NCBI GenBank assembly: GCA_002245135.1
Contig: NGBS01000005.1
Coordinates: 182,379 to 246,378, forward strand
Length of the DNA: 64,000 bases
Direction of reading: 5' to 3'
Source of the DNA: Proteromonas lacertae
Lineage: Eukaryota; Sar; Bigyra; Opalinata; Proteromonadidae
The notes beneath the pieces were generated by a model that saw nothing but the letters and a program-made list of their open reading frames with translations, had not been told where the DNA came from and made no database searches. Of the stretch, positions 12,415 through 24,000 are shown one piece after another. The position numbers were made by a program, and so were the translations under genes. Position 1 is the first letter of the stretch. Every line of letters begins with the position of its first letter.

Positions 12415-13414
12415 ATGTTCAAAACAGCTGATGAATTATTACATGATTATTACTATAGCAGAATACTATCAACAGGATGTGGTGATATAGATGCTTGTTT
12501 ATGTGGTGGTGTTCCTTTACAAGGAGTAATAGAGTTATCTGGTGAATCATCATCAGGTAAAACTCAACTGGGACTCCAGTTATTACTTCAGGTATATAAA
12601 TATATAATGATAATGTTATTCTATAAAAGTAGTGTAATCTTCCTTTAGATGAAGGTGGTTTGAATGGCAATTCAGTGTTTTTATCAACTGAAGGTGATTT
12701 TTCAATAGACAGATTATCTGAGATGGGTGAATACTTTTGTGTATGAGTGTTTTGTTAATTGTGAATAGAAGAAACATCGAGGATACGATATAAACAGTTT
12801 ATTCGAGTCAATATTTATAGAGAAAGTGTCAACAAATCAAGAGATGGTAGATCTGTTAGTATGTTTGTTGATTATTCTGTTTAGTTGAATAGACTTCCAC
12901 TTTTACTAGAAAATTCGAATATAAAGTTAATAGTAGTTGATTCAATAGCCGCAATGTTTCGTGGTGAGTTTGATAATACGTTGCAAGATATGAAAAGTCG
13001 AACAGAGTGGTTAATTACAATCTCTTTAATCTTTCATCAATTAAATTATAAATATAAAATACCTATATTAGTAATAAACCAAATTAGTGATGTCTTTGAT
13101 GGTTCAAATCTCAATTCTAGCTTAATTCGAAATGTTACTCCAGCTTTAGGTAATGTATGGAGTTATTATATAAATCATCGATATATGATTAGTCGATATG
13201 GTTCAACAATTCCAAATGGCTTGACGAGCAAACCTGAGAAAGAACTGAGTGATGATATAGATAAGAGTAAGATTCGTAGATTTGATGTAGTATTTTCTCC
13301 AACTCTGAAGAGTTGTTGTTGTTATTTTACGATAGATTCAAGTGGAGTAGTAAATGTATAATTTTTGTGTAATTTTTGTGTTGTATATAGGATGTTACCA
13401 TCATTTGGCATTAA
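12415..13414 (+). CDS. XRCC3: XRCC3-like RAD51 paralogue, copy B
   Basis: Same exon structure, Walker A (GESSSGKTQ) and Walker B (LIVVDSIA) as the copy at 3150-4149. Only two amino-acid changes were noted in the last large exon (Leu to Phe in SLIFHQL and Phe to Tyr in NHRYMIS). It is divergent from the complete NCAPG2, so this is likely the parental copy. It stops at 13361 without the last intron, or about 13414 with it. Two intact RAD51-paralogue genes 9.3 kb apart should double dosage unless one is silent. Confidence 0.85.
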
Positions 13415-13492
13415 ATAATAATGAAATAATTCAAAATGCTAAATAAATGGATGTGTAAACAAAATAACACGTTTATTGTGTGTGAAATTTAC

Positions 13493-13508
13493 TTCACACT
13501 TTTTTAAA
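13493..13508 (+). promoter_or_regulatory. TTCACACTTTTTTAAA upstream motif
   Basis: Same 16-mer as at 4228, ending 12 nt before the ATG at 13521. Confidence 0.4.
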
Positions 13509-13520
13509 AGAAAAACAGTT

Positions 13521-14202
13521 ATGAAAGCTGAGTTAAGTATTTAATCTTTCTTATATTTTAATAGTTCTACTCATTCTAGTGTTAGTTACTTACTGTCAAG
13601 CTCAACAGGAGAAACACAACAAGATTACAAATTTTTTGAGTAGAAATCAAAAATTATTAAATGATAATTCATCTAAAGTTGATATTGAATTATCTACTAA
13701 ATTCCCAAGTCTTAAAAGCACTCTAGTGAAGATAAACGATTATATACCAAGTACTATTTCTTCTTTATCAGATACATATAGTATTATGTTTGCCCCTGCA
13801 ATTAGTTATACTACTATAACAGTGAGTTTTTTTGGCAGCCATCCGTGTGTTTCTTCAAGTGATTTACCTTTGACTCTACCACCATCAGTATTATATGACT
13901 TTGTTTATTTTGAATTTTTATGTAGAAGTACAACAACCTTTAAATTAAAGATAAGTTCATATTACGATACTGAGTATTACACCAAAACTGTATATTGGAA
14001 GTCTGGTGGAGGTGATGGTGGAGATGATAGTGGTGGAGGAGGCGGTAGTGGAGATGATGGAGAGTATGAAGATGAGTACGATGACCCAAGAGAATCACTT
14101 GAAAGATTAATCACGCAAATCCTTATATATGGAAATGCTGGTGTTGCTGTTCTCATTGTTCTTATTTCTATCTGTTGTTATTTCTCAAATAGAAACAAAT
14201 AA
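13521..14202 (+). CDS. short membrane-anchored stalk protein, GLUG region deleted (copy B)
   Basis: The start is the ATG at 13521, with the same split signal peptide as the 4256 copy (MKAEL, intron, ILLILVLVTYCQAQ). It then jumps straight to the C-terminal module (SKVDIELSTKFPSL, IPSTISSLSDTYSI, CVSSSDLPLTLPPS). A Gly/Asp/Glu stalk and an intact anchor follow (YGNAGVAVLIVLISICCYFS, then NRNK). Relative to copy A, about 1.3 kb encoding the beta-helix repeats is absent, yet the frame is kept. The product is a roughly 210-residue single-pass surface protein. Either it lost its head, or copy A gained one. Its near-perfect signal peptide and anchor suggest that selection or recent conversion keeps the ends. 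Confidence 0.7.
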
Positions 14203-14305
14203 CTACTAAAATGAATATCCAATTTAATATATATTGTTTTTTGTATTTTAAAGAATAAAAGAAAATAAAAAATGAAATTGTAGGACTTTTTAAGTCAAAA
14301 TTTAG

Positions 14306-14321
14306 TTCACACTTTTTTAAA
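14306..14321 (+). promoter_or_regulatory. TTCACACTTTTTTAAA upstream motif
   Basis: Same 16-mer as at 4228, ending 14 nt before the ATG at 14336. Confidence 0.4.
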
Positions 14322-14335
14322 TACTGTTTCTTTTC

Positions 14336-15417
14336 TATGTCAGAGAATAACGCCACAAACAACTCAGCTCAAGTAACCAACACATGCTGTTGTTTTTCTG
14401 TTTGTTGTTATTCATGTAATCTCTTCACTGCTTGTGTATTAGAAATTTGTTATATTCTTTTAGTTATTTACAACTATCATGGGAATAATGGCATTTTTCT
14501 TTAACTCTGATTTATTCATGACATGTTGTGCTGTACTTGCTCTTGATATCATACAATATTCTGGATCTTGTTGTTTTGGAAGAAATAAGTGTTTCTATTA
14601 TTTCGTATATCACTCATTATTTTATTTTTCTACTATATAGTCGATGTTTATGTCTGGAGTTACTTTCATCATTAACATATCTTTTTCATAATAACAACTA
14701 TAACAGTTTATCTTAATTATATATAAATAGCAATATCCATTTACACTTATTCTGAACTTATTAAAGAGTATATATATTCTATTATATAATATAATTAGTA
14801 ACAATAACAAAGTATTTGAATTTAGGACTATATTCAATGGTTTATTCACCTTTATTGGAATATTTAATACAATGTTCTCAGGTCTTCTTTTCACACAATC
14901 ATCGATATATCGAGATAAATCTGCAATTGTCCCAGAGATTAGAACAATTGAAGTACAAGGAAGTTCAAATCCAATTGGAACAACAGTTGTAACTGTTAAT
15001 TCTCCTCCAATTGAAACTCAAAAACAACCAGAAACTACTAACGTAATTGGAACAACACAACCATCAACTGTAATTGCAGTTTCTGATAATAATAATGTAG
15101 CAAGTGAATCAACTGAAGAAGAATATGATTTAGGTATTACTGTTGATGAACTTAAAAAAATTAAGGAATATGTTGCAGGTGATATTATATTCTGTATTGT
15201 ATTTACTATTTATACATTTGCTTATCCTGGATTTCAAGAAGATGCAATATCTGCTTTTGCTATTATATTTCTTATTCTTAGAATTGCATATATGACATTA
15301 ATGTGTTTAGAAGTATGGAGAACAAGAATTTATCAAGTTGTTTATGTATTAAATTCAATTGTATCATTAGGATATATATCTTTTAATTCAGATTTATATA
15401 TCATTGTTAATCCTTAA
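14336..15417 (+). CDS. small multi-pass membrane protein 1, copy B
   Basis: MSENNATNNSAQ start, Cys-rich segment, hydrophobic exon with MGIMAFFFNSDLFM, then an exon with FNGLFTFIGIFNTMFSGLLF. A Pro/Thr/Gln linker follows (SPPIETQKQPETT). The second half has spans AGDIIFCIVFTIYTFAYPGF and FAIIFLILRIAYMTLMC and ends IIVNP at 15417. Several short introns lie in 14430-14800. The route used here needs a GTGT-type donor near 14390-14600 and is uncertain. Unlike copy A there is no frame break in the 14915-15000 part. No family is recognised. Position right behind the stalk protein and right before membrane protein 2 is conserved in both copies. Confidence 0.55.
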
Positions 15418-15460
15418 TTGTAGTTTCTAAGTTGTTATATTAATATGTTTAATAGTCTTA

Positions 15461-16017
15461 ATGGTTGATTTTATCAAAGCAGCTTCAATGTCTGATGCAG
15501 AGTTATTGGACTGGCTTGCTAAACATCCTGAATTTATCAATAAAAGAAATATTATATCAGGTAACATGTATTATAATAATCATTAACTATCAATAATACT
15601 TCTTATAGATATGCATATGCTATTAGCGCATTGTTCTTTTTATCATTCACTTGCGAAAGTGTATATATATATATATATATATATTATATTATTCTATAGC
15701 TATATGTAACATATTTAGGACATTCACTTGCATTTCCTCCAAATTGTTTCACTAAACAAAAGAAACAAGAAGAAAATGTTGTTATTCCTCCAACAGATAA
15801 TAATAATCCACTATCTCAACCGGAGAAAGCAAATGAAGATAATAATAACACTCTATCAAATCCACCTATTCAACAAACAACTATTGCTGTTAGAGAATTA
15901 CCAGATGAAGAAGAAATAAAGAAAGATGAATTGATTCCTGATGCAGAAATAAAAGTTGATGAAAATGACAAAATAAATACTCCAAATGGTAATAATTTAC
16001 CACCTCCAATATTATAG
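15461..16017 (+). CDS. small membrane protein 2, copy B
   Basis: MVDFIKAASMSDAELLDWL, intron, YAYAISALFFLSFTCES, intron with a (TA)n run at about 15660-15700, then LYVTYLGHSLAFPPN and an acidic Pro/Asn/Gln tail ending PPPIL. It has the same plan as 7504-8065 but many substitutions, so this pair is older than the nearly identical XRCC3 pair. Function unknown. Confidence 0.55.
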
Positions 16018-16425
16018 AAATCTACCAATTTCTAATTTCACTTGAATTTGAATATAATCAAATTTAATCATACTATTCATATATTCTTTGTTGTTTCATT
16101 ATATAAAATCAAACACATATTTTTTACATAATTTAAAGAAAGGATTAAATAATTATGTCATTTCACTATTACTAACTTTGGATACATTTAATTTAACTAA
16201 TATAGAAAATATTGATATTATATAAATAAGCTGAAAACTATAACATCTCTCAAAATAATGAATTATATTATTTTCAAGCCTAAAAGCTTGAGTATTTTAT
16301 TTTGTGAATGAATATTGAGATGCATATACTTTGATTCGAAATAAAAATACAATTAATGAGTTTTTATTATTTCAAACCCCAAAATAAACACATGATAAGG
16401 AAAGAAAATACCATTTCAAAGCTAT
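16018..16425. other. intergenic between converging genes
   Basis: AT-rich. The first 70 bp match the end of duplication copy A; nothing else was recognised. Confidence 0.5.
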
Positions 16426-17518
16426 TTAAGCGCATCTTGTAGTCTGTCTATTTGATGATTGTTGAATATCTCTTTGAGTTGTAGATCGATTATTTGAAGA
16501 GGTTTCTGGTAGATTCATTCCACTCTTTAAAAATGAACTTAAAGGAATAGATGTATAACTACTACTTGTGGTGTAACTTGTACGATAAGGAACAGTCTGC
16601 AAACCTAATGTATCAGTTGGATGGCTTTGAACATATAATTGTTGTAAACCTTCATAATACTTCACTGTTTTAACACGTAACTCTAATGTAGCATCTTCAT
16701 CACATACAATCACAGCTCTAGGATGATTCTGTAAAGCAGAGATAGTCCACATATGAGAAACACCTTCTTCAATTCCTTTTTGTAAGGCAACTGCTTTATT
16801 TGAACCATTTACAACCAATAATACTTCACGAGCATCACATATAGTGCCAACACCAACAGTTAATGCAGTTCTTGGAACTTGAGTGAGATCATTGTTAAAA
16901 AAACGAGAGTTTGCACGAATTGTATCAATATTCTATATATAATAAAATAACACATAATATATATTATATATACTAATGTTTTTGGTCTAGTTCTTGATGT
17001 TAAGGATGAACCAGGTTCATTAAATGCAATATGTCCATCAGGACCAACACCCCCTAAAAATAACTCAATTCCACCATATGAAGCGATTTTTTCTTCATAC
17101 TAAAATAATGTATAAAAATAAATATACTCTTCTACATTCTTCTTCTAAATCTTCAGCATTACCATCCAATAAATTAGTATTTTCAGGTTTAATATCAACA
17201 TGACTGAAGAAATTAGACCACATAAAAGTATAATAACTTTGTTCATGGTTCTGAGGTATTCCACAATACTCATCCATATTAAATGAAACTACATTTTTAA
17301 ATGATACTTTACCATCTTTGTAAAGTTCAATTAATCTCTATACAGCAATAATTTATATATTTATATACTCTATAAACACCTAATGGTGAACTTCCAGTAG
17401 GTAATCCAATAACAAATGGATGATTCGGTGTTGGATTATACTCATTAATTCTCTTAGCTATGTAAGATGCAGCCCAATTGCTTAAATCTTCGTAATTATG
17501 TTGAATAATAACACGCAT
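16426..17518 (-). CDS. GNPDA: glucosamine-6-phosphate deaminase
   Basis: Converts glucosamine-6-phosphate to fructose-6-phosphate and ammonia in the cytosol, feeding amino sugars into glycolysis. The start is the ATG at 17518, [15 protein letters not shown]. Family motifs after splicing are [14 protein letters not shown] (phosphate-binding loop), [13 protein letters not shown] (catalytic Asp and lid), [38 protein letters not shown] (His-containing active-site loop) and TRVGVGT-like [14 protein letters not shown]. Three introns lie at about 17339-17370, 17101-17128 and 16934-16975. The core length is normal. A Ser/Thr-rich, non-conserved tail of about 60 residues follows the catalytic part and ends at 16426. 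Regulation is not visible. Confidence 0.93.
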
Positions 17519-18081
17519 TGTTTAATAGATGAGTATATGTGAAAGTAAATTGAAAATAAATCTTTCTTAAAAGATTTAAGAATAATATCGGTGAAGCGAT
17601 ATATTTATGTTGAGAACAAAGCATATCCAATGGCTTTTTGCTATTGATATGACGCATAATGCATCTCTATTATTCTTAAAATCCATAAAAATCGATAGTA
17701 GGAAGTATTATTTGGATTAGCTCCGATTATGTTTCTTTCTTTTAATTACTTACATTTTTATAACTGAATAATTATACTTATACACAATTTTGGAATAATC
17801 ATTACTCTTAAACAATTTCTTCAGTAGATTGCTTATAATATGTATATAATTGATAAGCAATCATATAAGATAGATATTTAAAACACTTGTTGTATATTCT
17901 TTAACACTAAGAACAAATAAACTAACAATGCTAATTAAAACTTTTCTACGCTTTTTTTTCTTCGTGCATATACGCTATTAAATTCCTATCTGTTACATGT
18001 GAATAACATTCATTTATCAATCATCTTTCATATCATGTCATTGAGATTGTAAATTACATTTTTTTGACTTTTTTCGTTTTT
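17519..18081. other. divergent intergenic spacer
   Basis: Holds the upstream regions of the deaminase (minus) and the channel (plus). The last 20 bases before the plus ATG include TTGACTTTTTTCG, loosely like the T-run motif near other starts. No open frame seen. Confidence 0.5.
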
Positions 18082-21000
18082 ATGTCAAAAGAACATACTG
18101 TGAGAGCTTTGGTGATTGTTAATGTCCAAGTATTATTGCTCTAATGTTTTTATAATTAACTAGAACGATTATTTCCCAGGAGGTGCTTTAAGTATTGATG
18201 ATGCTCCAGAAATTATCCCAGTAATAAATAAATTAAGGCGTAAAGATTTTGACTATACAATAATACTACAGTTGTGGCATCCACTTAATCATTGGTATAA
18301 TATTTATTTTATATTCTTTTATATAGTTCATTTTGTTCAAATAACCCAGTATTTCTATAGAAATTTACTTATATTTTCCTTAGGGATATCCATTAGATAA
18401 AATTAGTCATTTGCCAGTTATAGGTTCTCAAATGTTGTGGCCAGACTTTTGCATTGCTGGTACAGCAGGTGCTGAGTTACATCCAGACTTACTTGTGAGA
18501 GGATCTGATATAATTGTAAGATGTGGAACAGATCCAACAATAGATAATTGTATGAATCATTTCATATATAATTAACAATAGATTCTGGTTTCAGAGAATA
18601 TAAAAAGAGTGAGCAAGGTCTTCTATCAGAATTATTCACTCAAAAATCAATAAAAGAGGTATATTTCTGTGGATTAGCTGTTGAATATGGTATTCAGTTT
18701 AATATATTAGATTGTGGCATATACGCCCCAACAGCGAAGATATTCTGTATAACAGATGCATGTAGAGGATTTAATCAAGAGGATGTGAAAGAAGTTTATA
18801 AAAAATTAGAATATGAAAAAGTAAGGACAGTATTATCAACAGGTTTAGAATTAATGCAACTAACAGAAAAAGATTTAAACTCATATACACAGAATACTTC
18901 ACTCTGTGATATAATATGTAGAGGAAATGGTAAATATGAATTAGGTAAAGAAACACTACAACCAGGTGAAAAACCATATGTTGATAAAAAACAGAAATTT
19001 ACACGAATAAGTGATGAAATAAAAGGATGTAATTTGCTTAGAGGGCAGAATATTGATAGATGTAGTATGTCCTCTGAATTTATGTTGTTAACATTTAGAA
19101 TTAGATGTAGTTTATATATACTATGGCCTGTTAACAATGTAGAAGCAAAATGGTTGAAATCTTATCATTTTTTAAAAACCAATTTTACTGCTTATACTGA
19201 TTCAGGCAATTTGTCATTTAATGTCTATCAAAAGAATGATATTATTAAACCTGGTGATCAAATTGTGCTAGGCGGAAGTGAAGGTATTTTGACAGATGAA
19301 AATACTACAAGTTATGTTGTTTGTTTTAGAGAATTACGTATATATATATATATATATTTATGTGTAAATAGAAACCGAAGTAAGTGATTTATGTAATGCA
19401 ATATATTATGAATCAGATGATTTCATAACCAAATTACTAAAACAGTGTCCAAATCTGAATGGTTCAATTCCTCCACTAAATGAAACACCATTTCATTGTG
19501 CAATTAAATCAAGAAAACAATTTGTAATAAAATATTTAATGGATAATAATGCTGATATAAATGCAATAGATCGTAATGGAGAAACGCCATTACATTTAGC
19601 TTGTAGAATGAATGATATTGACATAATTAGTAAATTATTGATAATAGGTAATATTGATGTAAATATTGCATCTTTAATAGATGGTTATACTCCTTTAATG
19701 ATTAGTTGTGAATTGGGTAATATTGGAGCTGTTGAATTACTATTAGATAAAGGTGCAGATGCTTTAATTGAATCGTTTTATCAAACTACACCATTGTTTT
19801 TATCAATGAAACCTAATTATGGTGAAATGGAAAATGTTTCTTTAGAATTAATGAGAATGATATTTAGTAAAGTTGGTAATATGAATGCTAAAATTGAATT
19901 AATGAATTCCGAAGATAAACTAGGATGGAGTCCAATGTTCTTATTAGGTAAAACTGGATTATTAGCTGAAATAAATAGTTCTACAAACTTTGAAGTTTTA
20001 CAATCGATGCCAATAAATAAGGTTCTTAAACAAGGATATTCATTTTTAGATATTATTACATGGAATGACCAATGTGATACAATATTCTGTTTACAAGATT
20101 CTACATATGATATTTGGCAAGAATCATTGGTTGTTAATCGAATTAATGAAGAAACTGGATATAGTGAATTAGATTATGCTGTATGAATATAATCTGTTTA
20201 TTATCATTATAATTTATAGATATTAAAAGATCATTTTGATTGTATTTCTGCTTTAATATTAGGTGGTTCACATGTTACAAGATGTTCAGGAATATCAGTT
20301 AATAAAATATTGAATTATATGATATTAGGTGGTGATATTGAAGCTGTAGAAGGTTTGTTGAGGTTTGATGAAAATAATATTGAAATTGATGATTTATTAT
20401 TAAAATTAACAAAAAGAATGAAATGTATGTATTCTAATGATTAATATATAATAATATTATATATAGACACTCACAGTTGTACATTCTCATTTGCAACATT
20501 TACCAATCCAATATCTCAACATATATATCACTGTAATGATTGTGATTCAAACATATGTTTGGTATGTAATAGTATTTGTCACAAAGAACACGATACAGTT
20601 TATATTGGACTAGTACAAGACACTTATTGTGGATGTCAAAAGAATACATGTCAAGCAATACTTGGAGTAGATAAAAGAGAATCAGAAGGTTATAAATACG
20701 TTCCAATTCCAATTGATTCTTCCTCCATTCCAGATAATCACGATTTAGATATTTTAGTGGAATGTTTATCAGAGAATAGTCATGAAGTGTGGTGTTCTGA
20801 AAAAGTAGATGATGGGTGGAGATATGGACCAAAAAGAGATAATGCGAATAAAATACATCCAATGATTAAAGCTTGGTGTGATTTGTCTGCTGAAGATAAG
20901 AAATGGGATATTGATGCTGCTAAACATAGTTTGAAATTGATTGAATATTTAGGATATGATCTTGAGTGTGTTTCTGAAGATATTTGTAAAGAATATATTG

Positions 21001-24000
21001 AAGAACATAATATTAAGCAAAGGTATATATATAAATATTATCTAGTTATTATTATTATTTAAATAGCAAAAGAAAATATATTCCAGATCCATTAGATACT
21101 TCAACAATAGAAGTTTCAATGGAACAACTTCCGTTGGTTCATTTATTAGCAAGAAACACACATGAAGAATGGTCACAAGAGAAAATGAAAGCAGGATGGA
21201 AGTATTCACCTGATCCAGCTACAGCAAATAATCCAAAGGTAAGTTCAGAATTAGTTCCATACGAATATTTAACACAATCTGAAAAAGAAATGTGTCAAGT
21301 AAATGCATTGGAAATGATTAGAGGTATTTTGAAATTAGGATATACAATAAAGAAAAAAGAAGGAATGGAAAATATGACTGATAACTTTATGGATTTAAAT
21401 GACATGGAAACTTTGAAAGATAATATTGATCAAACTGAAAGAAATAAGATTGAATTATTCAATTTGTACTTGTTAAGAGCTTGTAGAAATGATCAAATTG
21501 ATATTATTCCTAAATTGATATTATCTGAAGACAGTATTATAGCTAATATTGATACGCAAGATAGTTTTGGACAATTTTCATTATTCATTGCAATTAAAAG
21601 AGGTTATATTGCCATCTGCGAATTGTTGATAAAGAACAAAGCACAAATTGAATTAACAGATAATAATGGAACAACTCCATTGATGTTAGCTTCATTCTTA
21701 GGAAATTTCAAAATCTGTGAATTATTACTAAGAAATGGAGCAAAAATTGAAGTGGAAGATAAAAGAGGTTTTACAGCAATACATCATGCCTGCGCAAATG
21801 GCCATGCACAAATCTTATCACTTTTATTAAGTGAAAAACATATTGATATTGATAATTTATATCATTCTGAAAATGATACTTTAACAAATCAAACTCAACA
21901 GAATAATAATAATAATAATAATAATTTGAGTAGAGTATCTCAAAAAGAATCAGTAAAATCAACAAATCCTGATGATTTATTGTCACCAGATACTCCTGTC
22001 AATAATAAAAAATCTATGTTAAATTCAAGAATGGTGATCAGAAATCTACAAGAACAAATGAAAAGTACAAAGACACCATTATCAGCAACAACAACCACTT
22101 CTGGTGGTAATACAAGTAATTTGACATCTGCAAGGCATGTTAATTTACATACATCACAAAAAGGAATGTTAAATACATCTGTTTTACATAGAAATAATAA
22201 TAATGATGGATCTAGACCATCTACAGCTGATAGTTCAAATGGAAATACTGTCAGAATATCAGTTAGAATGGGAAATGATATAGATGAAGAAAATGAAGAA
22301 GATGATGATGAAAATCATGAAAAAGCAAAAAAGGTATTAAATGGATTTAGTCCATTAAGTTTAGCTGTAAAAGCTGGTCATGTTGATGTAATTAAAGTCT
22401 TATTAGATCATGGAGTAAACCCAATGAAAGAAGATGGAACTCAAATTACACCATATGGAAGAGCATTATTGAAAGAAATTGCAGCAGCAATAAATGAAAA
22501 CGAAAAGAAGAAGGCTGAAAATAATGGAGAAAATGGTGATAATGAAGAAAATAAGAATGATGAAGATAAAGATAAAGAAAGAAAAAGATCATCAATATAT
22601 CAAGGTAAAATAAGTCTTAATGATCATCAATCTATAAGACAGAATAAGACTTCAATTAATCCAACATCAATACTGAAACCATCAACTCATGCTTCAACAC
22701 TTCCAAAATATTCTTTGAATGTGAAGAATTCAATTCAACCACAACAAGATTCTACTAATGGAGTTAGATTATCATTGATTAAGAAGAGTCTACCTTCTGG
22801 TTTTCAAGCACCTGATATAAATCAAATATTAAAAGAACAAGCAAAAAGAGATAAAGAGAAAAAAGCAAAAGAAATAAAATGGTGGCAATTTTGGAGAAAG
22901 AGACCTACAAAGAAACAAAAGAAAAAAGTAATACAATATGAATCACAAAAGAAAGTTGAGTGTTATTATGAAAATTTGCATATTAATGATAAATGGACAA
23001 ATGTAATAATCAAAGACTTAAAGGAAAGACAACAATCAGAACCTGTTTCATCAAAATTACACAATGCTCAAGTGGTAGAATTATTATCAACATCACCAGA
23101 AGTATCAAAACACAAGATGGGTTATGGTATAAAACAATTCGTTTGGGAAGCTGTGATGTTTTTAATTGTTTATTTGGTGTTTTTAGTATTTACACCTGTA
23201 TTCTTGGATTACCATTCTGAAGAAGAAACTATGTATCAATATCAAGTAGAAAATGATTTAGAAAATTATGGTTTTACATCAATTCAGTCATTTGATGATT
23301 TGGAAAAATGGACTTTGAGATATTTTCTGGATTCTGGAATAACTGGAATGTTTGATGCAAGTATATAATAATATATATAATAATAATATCTTTTATTTAA
23401 TAGCAAAACCACCAACATATCATAGTAGTAGTTATGTATTTGGAGCATTATATATAAAAGAAGAATCCTATAGTACATTAGAATGTGAAAGTTTTGATAG
23501 AGTAATATTGAATGGAAGAGATGAAATATGTGTAACTGGTGATGTTTATACTAGTTTTACAAAGAAATTGGGATTGTTTGATTTAGAAGAAGCTAAAAAA
23601 GAATACCAAGATGAATTATTGCCAATATTATCAAACAATCTAACTCAATCAGTGGATTATTATTTTCATGTTTTCAATCCTACAACCAGTAGAATATGTC
23701 AAATTGAATTAATAGTAGAAAGATTAGAAACAGGAGAAATTAATCCAAAGCATAAAGTTACAACAATTATATTTTCATCCAATAGATTTCCACCATCTGT
23801 ATAATATAATTATAATATATTCTTCATATTATATTTGTATTTAGATTCCTTTTGAAATAGTAGTTATTTTAGAGTTTATATTTGAAATGTTTTTTAAAGT
23901 AAGATACATCATTCAAAGTAAAGGTTTGGGAGATCAATTAAGAGATTTCTGGATGATTTATGATTGGATTATAATATTATGTCTATTTGTCTTAGGAATT

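Larger units (their letters stand above)
11656..16085. repeat. segmental duplication, copy B
   Basis: Partner of 2391-8135. It is continuous with the full-length NCAPG2 gene, so this is probably the older location. It lacks the large GLUG ectodomain present in copy A. The last part (about 14915-16085) is clearly more diverged from copy A than the first. Confidence 0.9.

Noticed and set aside
18785-19387. Separate 200-residue gene starting MKEVYKKLEYEKV
   Set aside because: It is the in-frame continuation of the nicotinamidase-like exon; the upstream frame is open and homologous.
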